Source: Bacteroidota bacterium
GTDB taxonomy: Bacteria; Bacteroidota; Bacteroidia; Bacteroidales; Paludibacteraceae
Assembly (NCBI GenBank): GCA_017860335.1
Contig: JAFNAU010000049.1
Span: 1 to 14,029 of the forward strand
DNA length: 14,029 bases
Direction: 5' to 3'
Shown: positions 1 to 7,072 of the stretch, piece after piece
Position numbering within the stretch: position 1 is the first letter of the stretch
Layout of the letters: the number at the start of each line of letters is the position of its first letter
Notes under the pieces: generated by a model
Databases searched by the model: none
The model's input: the letters and a program-made list of their open reading frames with translations, nothing else
Told to the model about the DNA's origin: nothing
Made by a program: the position numbers and the translations under genes

Positions 1-881
1 TTATCAGCACCTTTTTTAAGGGTGTAAATTTCACCGTCATAACCGAAACAGATGGTACCATTGGTTGCAACACTGAGGAAACGTACCGGATTACCGCTGA
101 ATGAGGTCAATTGTTTCAGATTCTGAGGATTGCTGATTGGCGCTTCGAATATGTTATAACTGCCGCTTTTTTCGCTCAGGAAGAAGAATGAATTGCCGTC
201 GGGACTGTAAACCGGGTCGGTATCTTCGCCCGGACGATCAATCAGTTTCTTGTTTGTTCCGGTTTTCATGTCATATTCCAGTATGTCACGGGTAACCGAT
301 GATGTATGGTGCTTGCGCCAGGTATTTTCAAATCCTTTCAGATCCTGGTACAGGAATTTGCTGCCCGTTTTGTTGAAACTAATTTTTTCAGCCGGTGATG
401 CGAGAATCATTTCAATTCGTCCGCCTTCAACCGGTACTTTGTAAAGTTCGGACAACATGGCAGTAGGAAATAATGCGCTTTGAACAGGATCCTGATAATG
501 TGATGAAAAAACAACAAATTTACCATCGCAGGTAAAAGCGTATGGTTTTTCTGTTGCAGAGTGTGTTGTCAGTCTTTTGGCTGTTCCACCACTTAAAGGC
601 ATCACAAAAATATCTTTGTTGAAGTTGAAACGATCACTTACAAAGGCAATTTTTTGTCCGTCGGGCGACCAAATCGGGTTACTTTCGTAGGCATCGTTGG
701 TGGTAAGTCGCGTGGCTTGTCCGCCAACCGCCGCCACTTTATAAATATCACCCTGATACGAAAATGCAATCTGAGTGCCATCTGGTGAAATAACCGGATA
801 CCTCATCCATAAAGGATTTTCAGCGGTAACAAATAAGCCGGATAATAAAACAATACAAGATAAAATGATTTTTTTATTCAT
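1..881 (-). CDS. Tricorn-like S41 family peptidase, N-terminal part (truncated by window edge)
   Basis: The reading frame starts at the ATG at 881 and stays open for 293 codons to the left edge, so the gene is partial. It begins with a signal peptide of about 20 residues (hydrophobic IILSCIVLLSGLFVTA), so the product is exported. The rest is a beta-propeller built from PD40/TolB-like blades. These show the repeated 'SPDG..IAF' motif, seen as ISPDGTQIAFSYQGDIYKV, WSPDGQKIAFVSDR and YSPDGNSFFFLSE, with WRKHHTSSVTRDI further on. That combination is typical of Bacteroidetes homologues of tricorn protease, in which the propeller is followed by a PDZ domain and an S41 serine protease domain. Those catalytic parts would lie beyond the window, so activity cannot be judged here. 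The family degrades peptides in the periplasm. A plain TolB-like or S9-type propeller protein is the alternative. The gene diverges from the PHP-domain gene. Confidence 0.8.
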   Translation of the reverse strand, partial: MNKKIILSCIVLLSGLFVTAENPLWMRYPVISPDGTQIAFSYQGDIYKVAAVGGQATRLTTNDAYESNPIWSPDGQKIAFVSDRFNFNKDIFVMPLSGGTAKRLTTHSATEKPYAFTCDGKFVVFSSHYQDPVQSALFPTAMLSELYKVPVEGGRIEMILASPAEKISFNKTGSKFLYQDLKGFENTWRKHHTSSVTRDILEYDMKTGTNKKLIDRPGEDTDPVYSPDGNSFFFLSEKSGSYNIFEAPISNPQNLKQLTSFSGNPVRFLSVATNGTICFGYDGEIYTLKKGAD

Positions 882-911
882 GGTTATTTATTTATGTTTT
901 TTAAAAGTGTA

Positions 912-943
912 CAAAAGTATTAATATTTTCCTAATGTGTGAAA
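912..943 (-). promoter_or_regulatory. Candidate Bacteroidetes promoter for the tricorn-like gene
   Basis: On the minus strand, TACTTTTG at 919-912 fits the -7 consensus TAnnTTTG. TTTC at 943-940, one mismatch from the -33 box TTTG, lies upstream with a 20-nt spacer, the usual distance. This predicts a leader of about 25 nt before the ATG at 881. It is a motif match only. Confidence 0.5.
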
Positions 944-977
944 ATGTTCTTTTGTTAGAATAATAAAAAACAAAGTA

Positions 978-1012
978 TTTGTTCCTTTTTGATGAAAAAA
1001 TGTGTAATTTCG
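978..1012 (+). promoter_or_regulatory. Weak candidate promoter for the PHP-domain gene
   Basis: TTTG at 978-981 and TAATTTCG at 1005-1012 (one mismatch to TAnnTTTG) are separated by 23 nt, the long end of the accepted range. The ATG of the PHP gene follows about 30 nt later. AT-rich DNA makes chance matches likely. Confidence 0.3.
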
Positions 1013-1044
1013 TGAAATATGATTTTTGAAAAAGTAGTTATACA

Positions 1045-2115
1045 ATGAAAAAACAAATTTTATTTTTTTTGCTAATAATTTCAGCGGGTACTTTTGCTCA
1101 GGTCAGAAATGAAATTCATATCCCTGATATATTGGGGTATAAAACGCTTAAATGCGATTTTCACATGCATACGATCTTTTCCGACGGACTTGTGTGGCCT
1201 ACTGTTCGAGTAAACGAAGCTTATACTCAGGGGCTTGATGCCATTGCTATTACCGATCACATTGAATACCGACCGCACAAGGCTGATCTTTCCGGGGCAT
1301 CACACAATCGTCCGTATGAAATAGCCGAAGCTTCAGCTAAAGCGAAAGATATCATACTTATCCGTGGTTCGGAAATTACCCGTTCCATGGCTCCGGGTCA
1401 TTCGAATGCACTTTTTCTGACAGATTGCAATGCGCTGGACGTGCCTGCTTATATAGATGCATTCAAAGCAGCAAGGACGCAGAATGCTTTTATCTTTTGG
1501 AATCACCCCGGGTGGGATGCACAGCAACCGGATACTACACGTTGGTTTAAGGAACATACCGAGCTTTACAGTGCCGGCCTGATGCAGGGAATTGAAGTGG
1601 TTAACGGACCTGAGTACTACCCCGAAGCTCAACGATGGTGTATGGAGAAAAAACTGACCATGCTCGGCAACACCGATGTTCACGAACCCCTCACACTGAA
1701 AGAAGGTGAACACCGCACCATGACCCTTGTTTTTGCGAGCGAACGTACTTCTGAAGCAATCCGGGAAGCTCTGATTGACCGCAGGACAGTGGTTTACCTA
1801 AACGACAAACTCATTGGTGAGGAGAAATTCCTGAAAGAGATATTTCACCAGTCCATAGAAATACTGAATACCGAAAAGACAACAAAATACTACCGGATAA
1901 CAGTCCGGAATAATTCCGATGTACCTTTTTATTTGCATAAAACCTCACATAATCCTGATTTAATTTATTTCAGAGATTATACCCTGGAACCTCACTGTAA
2001 ATATACTATTACGGTAAAACTGGCAAACGGAGTTACAGGAGGTGATGTGAACTTTGTTATTACAAATTTGCTGGCCGAACCTGATAAGGGGCTGGAAATT
2101 AATTTTCCTATCTGA
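1045..2115 (+). CDS. Secreted PHP-domain metal-dependent phosphoesterase
   Basis: A 356-residue protein starting with a clear signal peptide (residues 1-19, ending GTFAQ), so it acts in the periplasm or outside the cell. Residues 35-250 form a PHP (polymerase and histidinol phosphatase) domain. All the usual metal-ligand positions look filled: HMH at H40/H42, D47 in SDG, D71-H72 in ITDH, E110 in GSE, H119 in PGH, H154 in WNHPGW, and D211/H213 in NTDVH. These bind a di- or trinuclear metal centre that hydrolyses phosphate esters. Residues 275-356 look like a small beta-rich C-terminal domain of unknown role. Related Bacteroidetes proteins are sometimes named 'Sb-PDE family phosphodiesterase', which I offer only as a possible name. 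The substrate is unknown. Export makes histidine biosynthesis, a cytoplasmic pathway, unlikely despite hisB in the window. It appears monocistronic, with no clear terminator before the next gene. Confidence 0.85.
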   Translation: MKKQILFFLLIISAGTFAQVRNEIHIPDILGYKTLKCDFHMHTIFSDGLVWPTVRVNEAYTQGLDAIAITDHIEYRPHKADLSGASHNRPYEIAEASAKAKDIILIRGSEITRSMAPGHSNALFLTDCNALDVPAYIDAFKAARTQNAFIFWNHPGWDAQQPDTTRWFKEHTELYSAGLMQGIEVVNGPEYYPEAQRWCMEKKLTMLGNTDVHEPLTLKEGEHRTMTLVFASERTSEAIREALIDRRTVVYLNDKLIGEEKFLKEIFHQSIEILNTEKTTKYYRITVRNNSDVPFYLHKTSHNPDLIYFRDYTLEPHCKYTITVKLANGVTGGDVNFVITNLLAEPDKGLEINFPI

Positions 2116-2267
2116 CTTTATTTGTCTTAAACTAATAGAAGAAATTAATTTTTTAGAAATAATTATATAAAAATTACACTGTTCCGGGAAACTTTTTCTT
2201 TCTATAAACGCTATGCATAATACGAATAATCATTCATCTCAATTTATAAATCAATAAAAATAATCTT

Positions 2268-2789
2268 ATGAATTTATCTAATTTACTGAACAGTCCAATT
2301 GGACAATCAATTGTGAAAAGTGTTGCAGGTCAGTTTGGCTTGGATGAAAGTCAGGCTGCCTCTGCTGTGAATACGGCAGTACCTGTTATTTTAGACGGAT
2401 TGAACAAAAATGTCCAAACTCCCGAAGGGGCGGAAAGTCTGAATAATGCACTGGAATCGAAACACGATGGAAGTCTGCTGGATAATCTGGATGGCATACT
2501 TTCAGGAAATGTCGGTGATCTTCTTCAGGATGGCGGAGGTATACTGAATCATGTATTTGGCAATAATGTAGGCGCTGTTCAAAATGGAATTGCTCAAAAA
2601 ACCGGTATCAGCACTGACAAAGTTGGTCCGATTATTTCTATGCTTGCTCCTGTAGTGATGGCTTATCTCGGTAAACAAAAAAATCAGAACAATGTAAGTT
2701 CAGGTGGTCTCGGTGATTTGCTGGGTGGTATGCTGGGCGGTCATAAAAAAGAGTTTACCAGATTTGGTAAACTCTTTTTTATGGATTAA
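2268..2789 (+). CDS. DUF937 (YidB-like) family protein with terminator-encoded C-terminus
   Basis: A 173-residue cytoplasmic protein with no signal peptide or membrane segment. Residues 1-135 match the DUF937 pattern: an N-terminal helical bundle (NLLNSPIGQSIVKSVAGQFG, then VPVILDGLNKN), a Gly/Asp-rich middle, and a second helical part (KTGISTDKVGPIISMLAPVVM) ending with LGK. A Gly/Leu-rich tail (GGLGDLLGGMLGG, 146-158) follows, which is where such proteins usually end. Here the frame runs on through residues 159-172, which are encoded entirely by a perfect terminator hairpin, and stops at 2787. The function of DUF937 is unknown. No TAnnTTTG promoter is visible in the 152 bp upstream. Either the original stop codon was lost or the arrangement is regulatory. 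The gene converges on the transporter, leaving 12 nt between the two stop codons. Confidence 0.8.
   Translation: MNLSNLLNSPIGQSIVKSVAGQFGLDESQAASAVNTAVPVILDGLNKNVQTPEGAESLNNALESKHDGSLLDNLDGILSGNVGDLLQDGGGILNHVFGNNVGAVQNGIAQKTGISTDKVGPIISMLAPVVMAYLGKQKNQNNVSSGGLGDLLGGMLGGHKKEFTRFGKLFFMD
2742..2783. terminator. Perfect bidirectional intrinsic terminator inside the DUF937 frame
   Basis: Arms CATAAAAAAGAGTTTACC (2742-2759) and GGTAAACTCTTTTTTATG (2766-2783) are exact reverse complements around a 6-nt loop, AGATTT. The 9-bp core is flanked by six A on one side and six T on the other, so the hairpin can terminate transcription from either strand. For the transporter (minus) it lies about 20 nt past the stop codon, a normal place. 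For the DUF937 gene (plus) the T-tract at 2775-2780 comes before the stop codon at 2787-2789. Confidence 0.93.
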
Positions 2790-2801
2790 TTTAATTACTT
2801 A

Positions 2802-4478
2802 TTAAATAAATGCCAGTATGATTAACTGAGCCATAATTACCCGAAGAAACATTGTCAACGGATAAACAGTAGAGTATGCTACGGCAGGCTGGTCGTTGCT
2901 TGAAATAGAACTTGAATAAGCCAGCGCGGGTGGGTCGGTGGTACTTCCGGCCAGCAAACCTATCAGCGTAAAATAGTTGAGTTTTGCAAACTTACGTCCG
3001 ATAATACCGATAATCAATAGCGGTAACACGGTAATAATAAATCCGATACCTACCCAAAGCAATCCCTGGCCAGTGAATACAGTTTCTACAAATTTACCAC
3101 CTGATGCCAAACCTACACTCGCGAGGAATAGCGAGATACCCACTTCGCGAAGCATTAGGTTAGCGCTCTGTGTGGTGTAGGTTATCAATTTCAGTTTATA
3201 ACCGAAGCGACCAATCAGGATGGCAATAATCAACGGGCCACCAGCAAGACCAAGTTTTACCGGCATCGGTATTCCGGGAACAAAGAAAGGTATGCTTCCG
3301 AACAGGATACCTAGGAAAATACCCACAAAAATGGTGATAATTGGAGGTTCGTTCAGTCTTTTCAGTGTGTTACCAAGTAACTTTTCAACCTTGTTGATAT
3401 CTTCCAGTTCACCAACTACCATTACGCGGTCACCCACCTGAAGTACCAGATTGGTAGTACCAAGCAGGTCAATACCAGAACGATTTACACGGGTAATATT
3501 TACACCGTAAATTGAACGTAAACGCAAAGATCCGAGGGTTTTGCCGTTAATTTTGCTGTGAGTAATAACAATACGGCGCGATACCAGATGCTTCTCGGAA
3601 GCTTTCCAGTCCATTTCGGCTGGCTCGCCAATGAAAGCCGTAATAGGCTCCACGTCTAACGCTGCAGATATGAATAAAAGAATATCTCCTTGTTTCAGAA
3701 TTGTTTCAGATTGTGGAATTAAATACTTACCATCGCTCATCATGCGTGAGATGATAAATTTACGGCTAATCATATTCTTCACCTGATGCAGGGTTTTTCC
3801 GCTGATGGCCTGATTGGTTAGTTGCAACGTAAAGCGCTCCGGTTTTACCATTGAAGATTCATCTTCTGTTTCAAGTTCTTTAGCCTCATTATCCAGATTG
3901 ATTCGGAAAATGAACCGGATAAGTATAATAGTGGTAATAATACCGACAACACCCAGTGGATATGCTACGGCATAACCCAAAGCAATTTGCGGAATTTCAG
4001 TGATTTGCCCGGCATCATGAGCCTGACGCAATGCTTCCTGAGCAGCACCAAGTCCCGGAGTGTTGGTAATGGCACCCGACATGATACCTACAATCATCGG
4101 CATTTGCACCCGGCCATCGAGTATGAAATAAAACGATACGGCTACTGTAACTCCCAGCAACACGATACCGGCAGCAAGGAGGTTAAGCATCATACCACCT
4201 TTCTTGAAGGAGGAGAAAAACCCAGGGCCAACCTGTAAACCAATAGAGTAAATAAACAGTATCAAGCCGAAATCTTTCAGAAAATCAAGTACTTCGTGGT
4301 TGACGGTGTAACCGAGGTGTCCTACCAATATACCCATAAAAAGAACAAAGGTAGTACCCAAAGAGATTCCCCAAAATTTGATTTTTCCTAACAATACTCC
4401 CGTGAAGATTACAAAGGAGTAAATCAAAATGGTGTGAGCAATACCTTCACCAAATAATAAAGAATTTAACCAATCCAT
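2802..4478 (-). CDS. Putative AspT/YidE-family transporter with two RCK_C domains
   Basis: A 558-residue inner-membrane protein. About five membrane segments (12-190) are followed by a soluble stretch with two TrkA-C/RCK_C modules (about 214-285 and 297-371), then about five more segments (377-558). The two membrane halves look like a duplicated antiporter unit: GAITNTPGLGAAQEAL at 135-150 matches GSTTDPPALAYSSS at 511-524 in position and pattern. This is the AspT/YidE/YbjL arrangement of the aspartate:alanine exchanger family. Family members exchange organic anions, and the RCK_C modules probably bind a ligand that gates transport. The substrate here is unknown. Length and domain order are normal for the family and all membrane segments appear intact. 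The ATG at 4478 is preceded by a gene-free 248 bp with a -7 match, so it is probably transcribed separately from the LytTR gene upstream. Confidence 0.85.
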   Translation of the reverse strand: MDWLNSLLFGEGIAHTILIYSFVIFTGVLLGKIKFWGISLGTTFVLFMGILVGHLGYTVNHEVLDFLKDFGLILFIYSIGLQVGPGFFSSFKKGGMMLNLLAAGIVLLGVTVAVSFYFILDGRVQMPMIVGIMSGAITNTPGLGAAQEALRQAHDAGQITEIPQIALGYAVAYPLGVVGIITTIILIRFIFRINLDNEAKELETEDESSMVKPERFTLQLTNQAISGKTLHQVKNMISRKFIISRMMSDGKYLIPQSETILKQGDILLFISAALDVEPITAFIGEPAEMDWKASEKHLVSRRIVITHSKINGKTLGSLRLRSIYGVNITRVNRSGIDLLGTTNLVLQVGDRVMVVGELEDINKVEKLLGNTLKRLNEPPIITIFVGIFLGILFGSIPFFVPGIPMPVKLGLAGGPLIIAILIGRFGYKLKLITYTTQSANLMLREVGISLFLASVGLASGGKFVETVFTGQGLLWVGIGFIITVLPLLIIGIIGRKFAKLNYFTLIGLLAGSTTDPPALAYSSSISSNDQPAVAYSTVYPLTMFLRVIMAQLIILAFI

Positions 4479-4543
4479 CGAATGTGTAATTAATTGAAAT
4501 ATAGAGTGTTAAAATATAAATATTGTTTTCTGATTTGTGGGTG

Positions 4544-4551
4544 CAAAATTA
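4544..4551 (-). promoter_or_regulatory. Candidate -7 box for the transporter gene
   Basis: On the minus strand, TAATTTTG at 4551-4544 fits TAnnTTTG, about 65 nt upstream of the ATG at 4478. No TTTG -33 box is visible at the usual distance, so support is partial. I see nothing else recognisable in 4479-4726, including no clear terminator for the LytTR gene. Confidence 0.4.
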
Positions 4552-4726
4552 GTTAATTTTATTCGAAAATTTGGTATATCCTGAGAATAATATTTCAAAA
4601 AAGGTTAACGTGCAGGAATTCAGTTGATTTATGTCGTAGTGCGGGAGACGGAAAGAGGCTTTTTAAAATTTAACGCTAATATTTGCGCATTATTTAATAC
4701 AGGACAGTTTTCGCTCAGTTGAGATT

Positions 4727-5581
4727 TCAGACAGAGTATTGGGAGAATTTGTTCATGAATCGCTCGTAGTAAGTCTTCGAAACAGGTATATCGGGTGTGT
4801 TCTCGGCATCCAGCTCCAGGTAAATCCCGTTTTTTGTTTTGCGAAGCACTTTCACCTTGTCAAGATTGACGATATACGAACGGTGACAACGAACCAGCAG
4901 TGTCTCTTTCGTCAGATTTTCTTCCATCCACTTCAACGTATTGCGTATCATGTAATGCGACAATTTTGATTTATTCAGGTAGTGAATAGTTGCATAGTTG
5001 TCGGCCGAATCAATGTAAAGAAGATTTTCAAGCATGACAGAAATTTTGAGTTCACCTTTTTCGTCGGGAAATCCAATCATCGATTTTGTGTGAACCCCGT
5101 TAGTCTCTTCCACCTGTAACTTTTCAATAAGTCTGTTTTTTTCTTTCCACGAAAAGAAAAGCCACGAGATGGAGTAGGGCAGCAGCAATACTAATCCAGT
5201 ATTTATGGTGCATTTTTGTATGATTTCCATAAAATCGCGGTTCATTCCCTCTTTGGGTATGAACTTGGTGAATAAAGCGTAGAAAAGCGACATGGCGAGT
5301 ATTTCGGAAAGTATCCAAAGACTAAACTGCCAGAAATTGATACTGTGCGCCCGGGCGTAATACAGCATAAACATTCGGCTGATAACCACCACCAGCATAC
5401 CGGTGAGAATAATCAAACTCGAAAAAACAAAATAATTGAAATCGGAAACTTCGGGATACCAGTTGCGTGACCCGAAAGGCTGGAAAATATTTATGAAAAG
5501 CAGGGCAAACAAGGCCGTGAATAAAATTAAACGGATTATATTGCCTTTCTCGTAAAGATATGCTGGTATTTTTGAATTCAT
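4727..5581 (-). CDS. Membrane-anchored LytTR-family DNA-binding regulator
   Basis: A 284-residue protein with four predicted membrane segments (about 17-35, 51-76, 83-105, 127-145) followed by a cytoplasmic linker and a C-terminal LytTR DNA-binding domain (about 175-280). LytTR features visible are ENLLYIDSADNYATIHY (185-201), the LKWMEENL helix, and the hallmark LLVRCHRSYIVNLDKV (228-243). There is no receiver domain and no histidine kinase domain, so it is not a classical two-component regulator. It is a one-component membrane regulator that may sense a signal or interact within the bilayer. LytTR proteins usually bind short direct repeats about two helical turns apart. Such an array lies just upstream, in the gap shared with the divergent hydrolase gene, suggesting that it controls that gene, itself, or both. 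Its ligand is unknown. Family assignment is firm; targets are inferred. Confidence 0.88.
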   Translation of the reverse strand: MNSKIPAYLYEKGNIIRLILFTALFALLFINIFQPFGSRNWYPEVSDFNYFVFSSLIILTGMLVVVISRMFMLYYARAHSINFWQFSLWILSEILAMSLFYALFTKFIPKEGMNRDFMEIIQKCTINTGLVLLLPYSISWLFFSWKEKNRLIEKLQVEETNGVHTKSMIGFPDEKGELKISVMLENLLYIDSADNYATIHYLNKSKLSHYMIRNTLKWMEENLTKETLLVRCHRSYIVNLDKVKVLRKTKNGIYLELDAENTPDIPVSKTYYERFMNKFSQYSV

Positions 5582-5609
5582 TACTGGTAGATGTCAAAAT
5601 AAAACTTTG

Positions 5610-5617
5610 CAAATGTA
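5610..5617 (-). promoter_or_regulatory. Candidate -7 box for the LytTR gene
   Basis: On the minus strand, TACATTTG at 5617-5610 fits TAnnTTTG exactly and lies about 30 nt upstream of the ATG at 5581. No clear TTTG -33 box stands 17-23 nt further upstream, which could mean the promoter needs an activator. Motif match only. Confidence 0.45.
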
Positions 5618-5656
5618 AGTCAAAATATATGAATTGTGAATGATCCCATATGATTT

Positions 5657-5728
5657 TTCACCCCGTAAATTTGATTTTTATCCCTCAGTCGGGTACTTTG
5701 TCCCTGTAAGCAGGTGTATTTCCCATTT
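5657..5728. promoter_or_regulatory. Four phased TCCC repeats, candidate LytTR operator
   Basis: Four similar elements start exactly 20 bp apart: TTCACCCCGTAA (5657), TTTATCCCTCAG (5677), TTTGTCCCTGTA (5697) and TATTTCCCATTT (5717). The shared core is TTnn(T/C)CCC, with the CCC trios at 5662, 5682, 5702 and 5722. A further ATCCCAT sits off-phase at 5643. In otherwise AT-rich DNA this is striking. The spacing is about two helical turns, and LytTR regulators (for example AgrA) bind 9-bp direct repeats with a period near 21 bp. The last element ends just before the -33 box of the hydrolase promoter, a typical activator position. The LytTR link is inference. Confidence 0.5.
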
Positions 5729-5761
5729 TTTTGTTTATAAAACTCAGAGAATGTTACTTTG
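5670..5761 (+). promoter_or_regulatory. Two tandem candidate promoters for the DUF6051-like gene
   Basis: The proximal candidate has TTTG at 5730-5733, a 20-nt spacer, and TTACTTTG at 5754-5761 (one mismatch to TAnnTTTG). Its start point would fall at or just before the first ATG (5768). The distal candidate has TTTG at 5670-5673 and GTACTTTG at 5693-5700 (two mismatches) after a 19-nt spacer, and would give a leader of about 60 nt. Both share TACTTTG. The phased TCCC elements overlap or flank both. Confidence 0.4.
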
Positions 5762-5767
5762 CGATAA

Positions 5768-6898
5768 ATGCTGAAAAATATGATTACCTATTCCAATCGT
5801 TATTCCGAACTGAATGCAGTATTTACTCCGGGAAAAAATATTAGTCTGCCGGATGTGACAATTGATATTCGTTTTTATCCTTTTACAAGTTCCATATCTT
5901 TTCCAACAGAAGATGCGTTGACTGAGGCTCCTTCCATTGGGAAAATATATGAAAATCAGTCATTCGAATATCCTGTTTTTGTTCCTCGTGGCTGTCGGAA
6001 GTCAGATCAAGCAATATTGTTACTGCATGGACTGAACGAACGGAGCTGGAATAAATACCTTACCTGGGCAGAATATTTGTGTTCTCATACCGGTAAACCC
6101 GTGATACTTTTTCCTCTGGCTTTTCATATAAACCGTTCTCCGCAGTCCTGGTCCAATCCACGATCTATGCAAAGCCTGATGAACCTTCGCCGTAAACAAA
6201 ACGGCGACGATCGCTCGATCAGTTTTGCAAATGCTGCCCTCAGCGAACGAATGAGTTTGCATCCGTTATTGTTTTACACTTCGGGACGACAAACTTTTTT
6301 TGATATGGAACAGTTGTGTATCAATATCAGGCAGGGGAAACATCCGCTTTTCACTGCCGGAACAGACATTAATATCTTCGCCTATTCTATTGGAGCCTTT
6401 TTAGCGCAAGTTATGCTCATGACTGATCCAGGAGGAATATTCTCGGATACCAAACTCTTTATGTTTTGCGGAGGAAGTATTTTCAGTTCCATGGTCGGGA
6501 TTTCGCGCAGCATCATGGACAAGTCAGCTTTTGATAAGTTGCATAAATTCTATCTTACTGATTTTGAAAACACGCAGAATCTTGCCCGTGATAAGGTATT
6601 CAGGTCGTTTTACAGTATGATTTCACCGGATCGAAATCAAACTGAACGAGAAGATTTTTTCAATCAAATGGGCGACAGACTCCTGGGCATTTCATTGAAA
6701 CAAGATACCGTAATTCCCTTTGAAGGAGTATTGCAGGCACTTGGCAGTGATTGTACCCGCAAGTGTATCAGCCTCGAAGATTTTTCATTTCTTTATACTC
6801 ACGAAAATCCGTTTCCAATAGGTGCTCATACCAATCAAACAGCTGTAAATGATGAATTTAAAAATGTTTTCTTTCAAGCAGCAGGTTTCTTAGCATGA
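5768..6898 (+). CDS. Alpha/beta-hydrolase-fold protein, probable DUF6051 family
   Basis: A 376-residue protein without a signal peptide or membrane segment, so probably cytoplasmic. It shows an alpha/beta hydrolase pattern: the oxyanion-hole strand-loop ILLLHGLNERSW (83-94), PVILFPLAFHINR (111-123), a nucleophile elbow AYSIGA (S207) preceded by a hydrophobic strand, a late acid-type motif LKQDTVIP (D313), and candidate histidines H345 (YTHENP) and H354. A Ser-Asp-His triad S207/D313/H345 is plausible, with Ala instead of Gly at both outer elbow positions. The HGLNERSWNKYLTWA stretch recalls the Bacteroidetes family DUF6051, whose substrate is unknown to me. The first ATG is at 5768, with a second at 5780 (residue 5). 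The gene diverges from the LytTR regulator and is followed by its own terminator, so it is probably a single-gene unit and a likely regulatory target. Confidence 0.75.
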   Translation: MLKNMITYSNRYSELNAVFTPGKNISLPDVTIDIRFYPFTSSISFPTEDALTEAPSIGKIYENQSFEYPVFVPRGCRKSDQAILLLHGLNERSWNKYLTWAEYLCSHTGKPVILFPLAFHINRSPQSWSNPRSMQSLMNLRRKQNGDDRSISFANAALSERMSLHPLLFYTSGRQTFFDMEQLCINIRQGKHPLFTAGTDINIFAYSIGAFLAQVMLMTDPGGIFSDTKLFMFCGGSIFSSMVGISRSIMDKSAFDKLHKFYLTDFENTQNLARDKVFRSFYSMISPDRNQTEREDFFNQMGDRLLGISLKQDTVIPFEGVLQALGSDCTRKCISLEDFSFLYTHENPFPIGAHTNQTAVNDEFKNVFFQAAGFLA

Positions 6899-6949
6899 TA
6901 CTGATTTAAGTATGTTGAACTCCTTTTTTCGTATTGCAAATAAAATTGA

Positions 6950-6973
6950 GCCAGTTGGATACTGGCATTTTTT
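6950..6973 (+). terminator. Intrinsic terminator after the DUF6051-like gene
   Basis: GCCAGT (6950-6955) pairs with ACTGGC (6961-6966) around the loop TGGAT and is followed by ATTTTTT (6967-6973). The stop codon of the hydrolase gene is about 50 nt upstream. The T-tract overlaps the start of the shared promoter block. Confidence 0.75.
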
Positions 6974-7023
6974 CAAATTTGATTTTATTTTAATATATTT
7001 TTCAAAACATATTGTATCTTTGT
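6969..7023 (+). repeat. Shared promoter-region block, copy A (upstream of BspA-like gene)
   Basis: TTTTTCAAATTTGATTTT (6969-6986) is identical to 8211-8228. TATTTTTC at 6996 recurs at 8238 with the same offset of 1242 bp, and ATATTGTATCTTTGT (7009-7023) is identical to 8256-8270 after a 5-nt length difference. The last block contains the -7 box. Confidence 0.7.
7015..7022 (+). promoter_or_regulatory. -7 box of the BspA-like gene
   Basis: TATCTTTG fits the TAnnTTTG -7 consensus exactly. No TTTG lies at the normal -33 distance; the TTTG at 6978-6981 is 33 nt away. Transcription would begin near 7028-7030, giving a leader of about 45 nt before the ATG at 7073. Confidence 0.6.
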
Positions 7024-7040
7024 TGTGAATAAACTCTTAA

Positions 7041-7060
7041 TAACCAACAATAACCAACAA
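7041..7060 (+). repeat. Tandem 10-bp repeat in the leader of the BspA-like gene
   Basis: TAACCAACAA occurs twice in direct succession (7041-7050, 7051-7060), within the predicted 5' leader and 12 nt before the ATG. It is A-rich and G-free. It could be an unstructured translation enhancer, since Bacteroidetes rely little on Shine-Dalgarno pairing, or simple slippage. Confidence 0.7.
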
Positions 7061-7072
7061 AAAATAGTCTGT

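Noticed and set aside
1333..1713. Long antisense open frame across the PHP gene (also similar ones at 8460-8831 and 11994-12353).
   Set aside because: They lie opposite strongly supported genes, show no recognisable motif, and match what codon bias produces on the complementary strand.
2186..2225. GGGAAACTTTTT followed by CTATAAACG upstream of the DUF937 gene, resembling an ECF sigma -35/-10 pair.
   Set aside because: The match is loose and the consensus for ECF sigma factors in this organism is unknown. There is too little to annotate a promoter.
7025..7072. In-frame GTG at 7025 as the start of the BspA-like protein.
   Set aside because: It sits 3 nt after the -7 box, so it is probably not transcribed. 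It would also place 16 residues, including the tandem-repeat leader, before a clean signal peptide that starts at ATG 7073.
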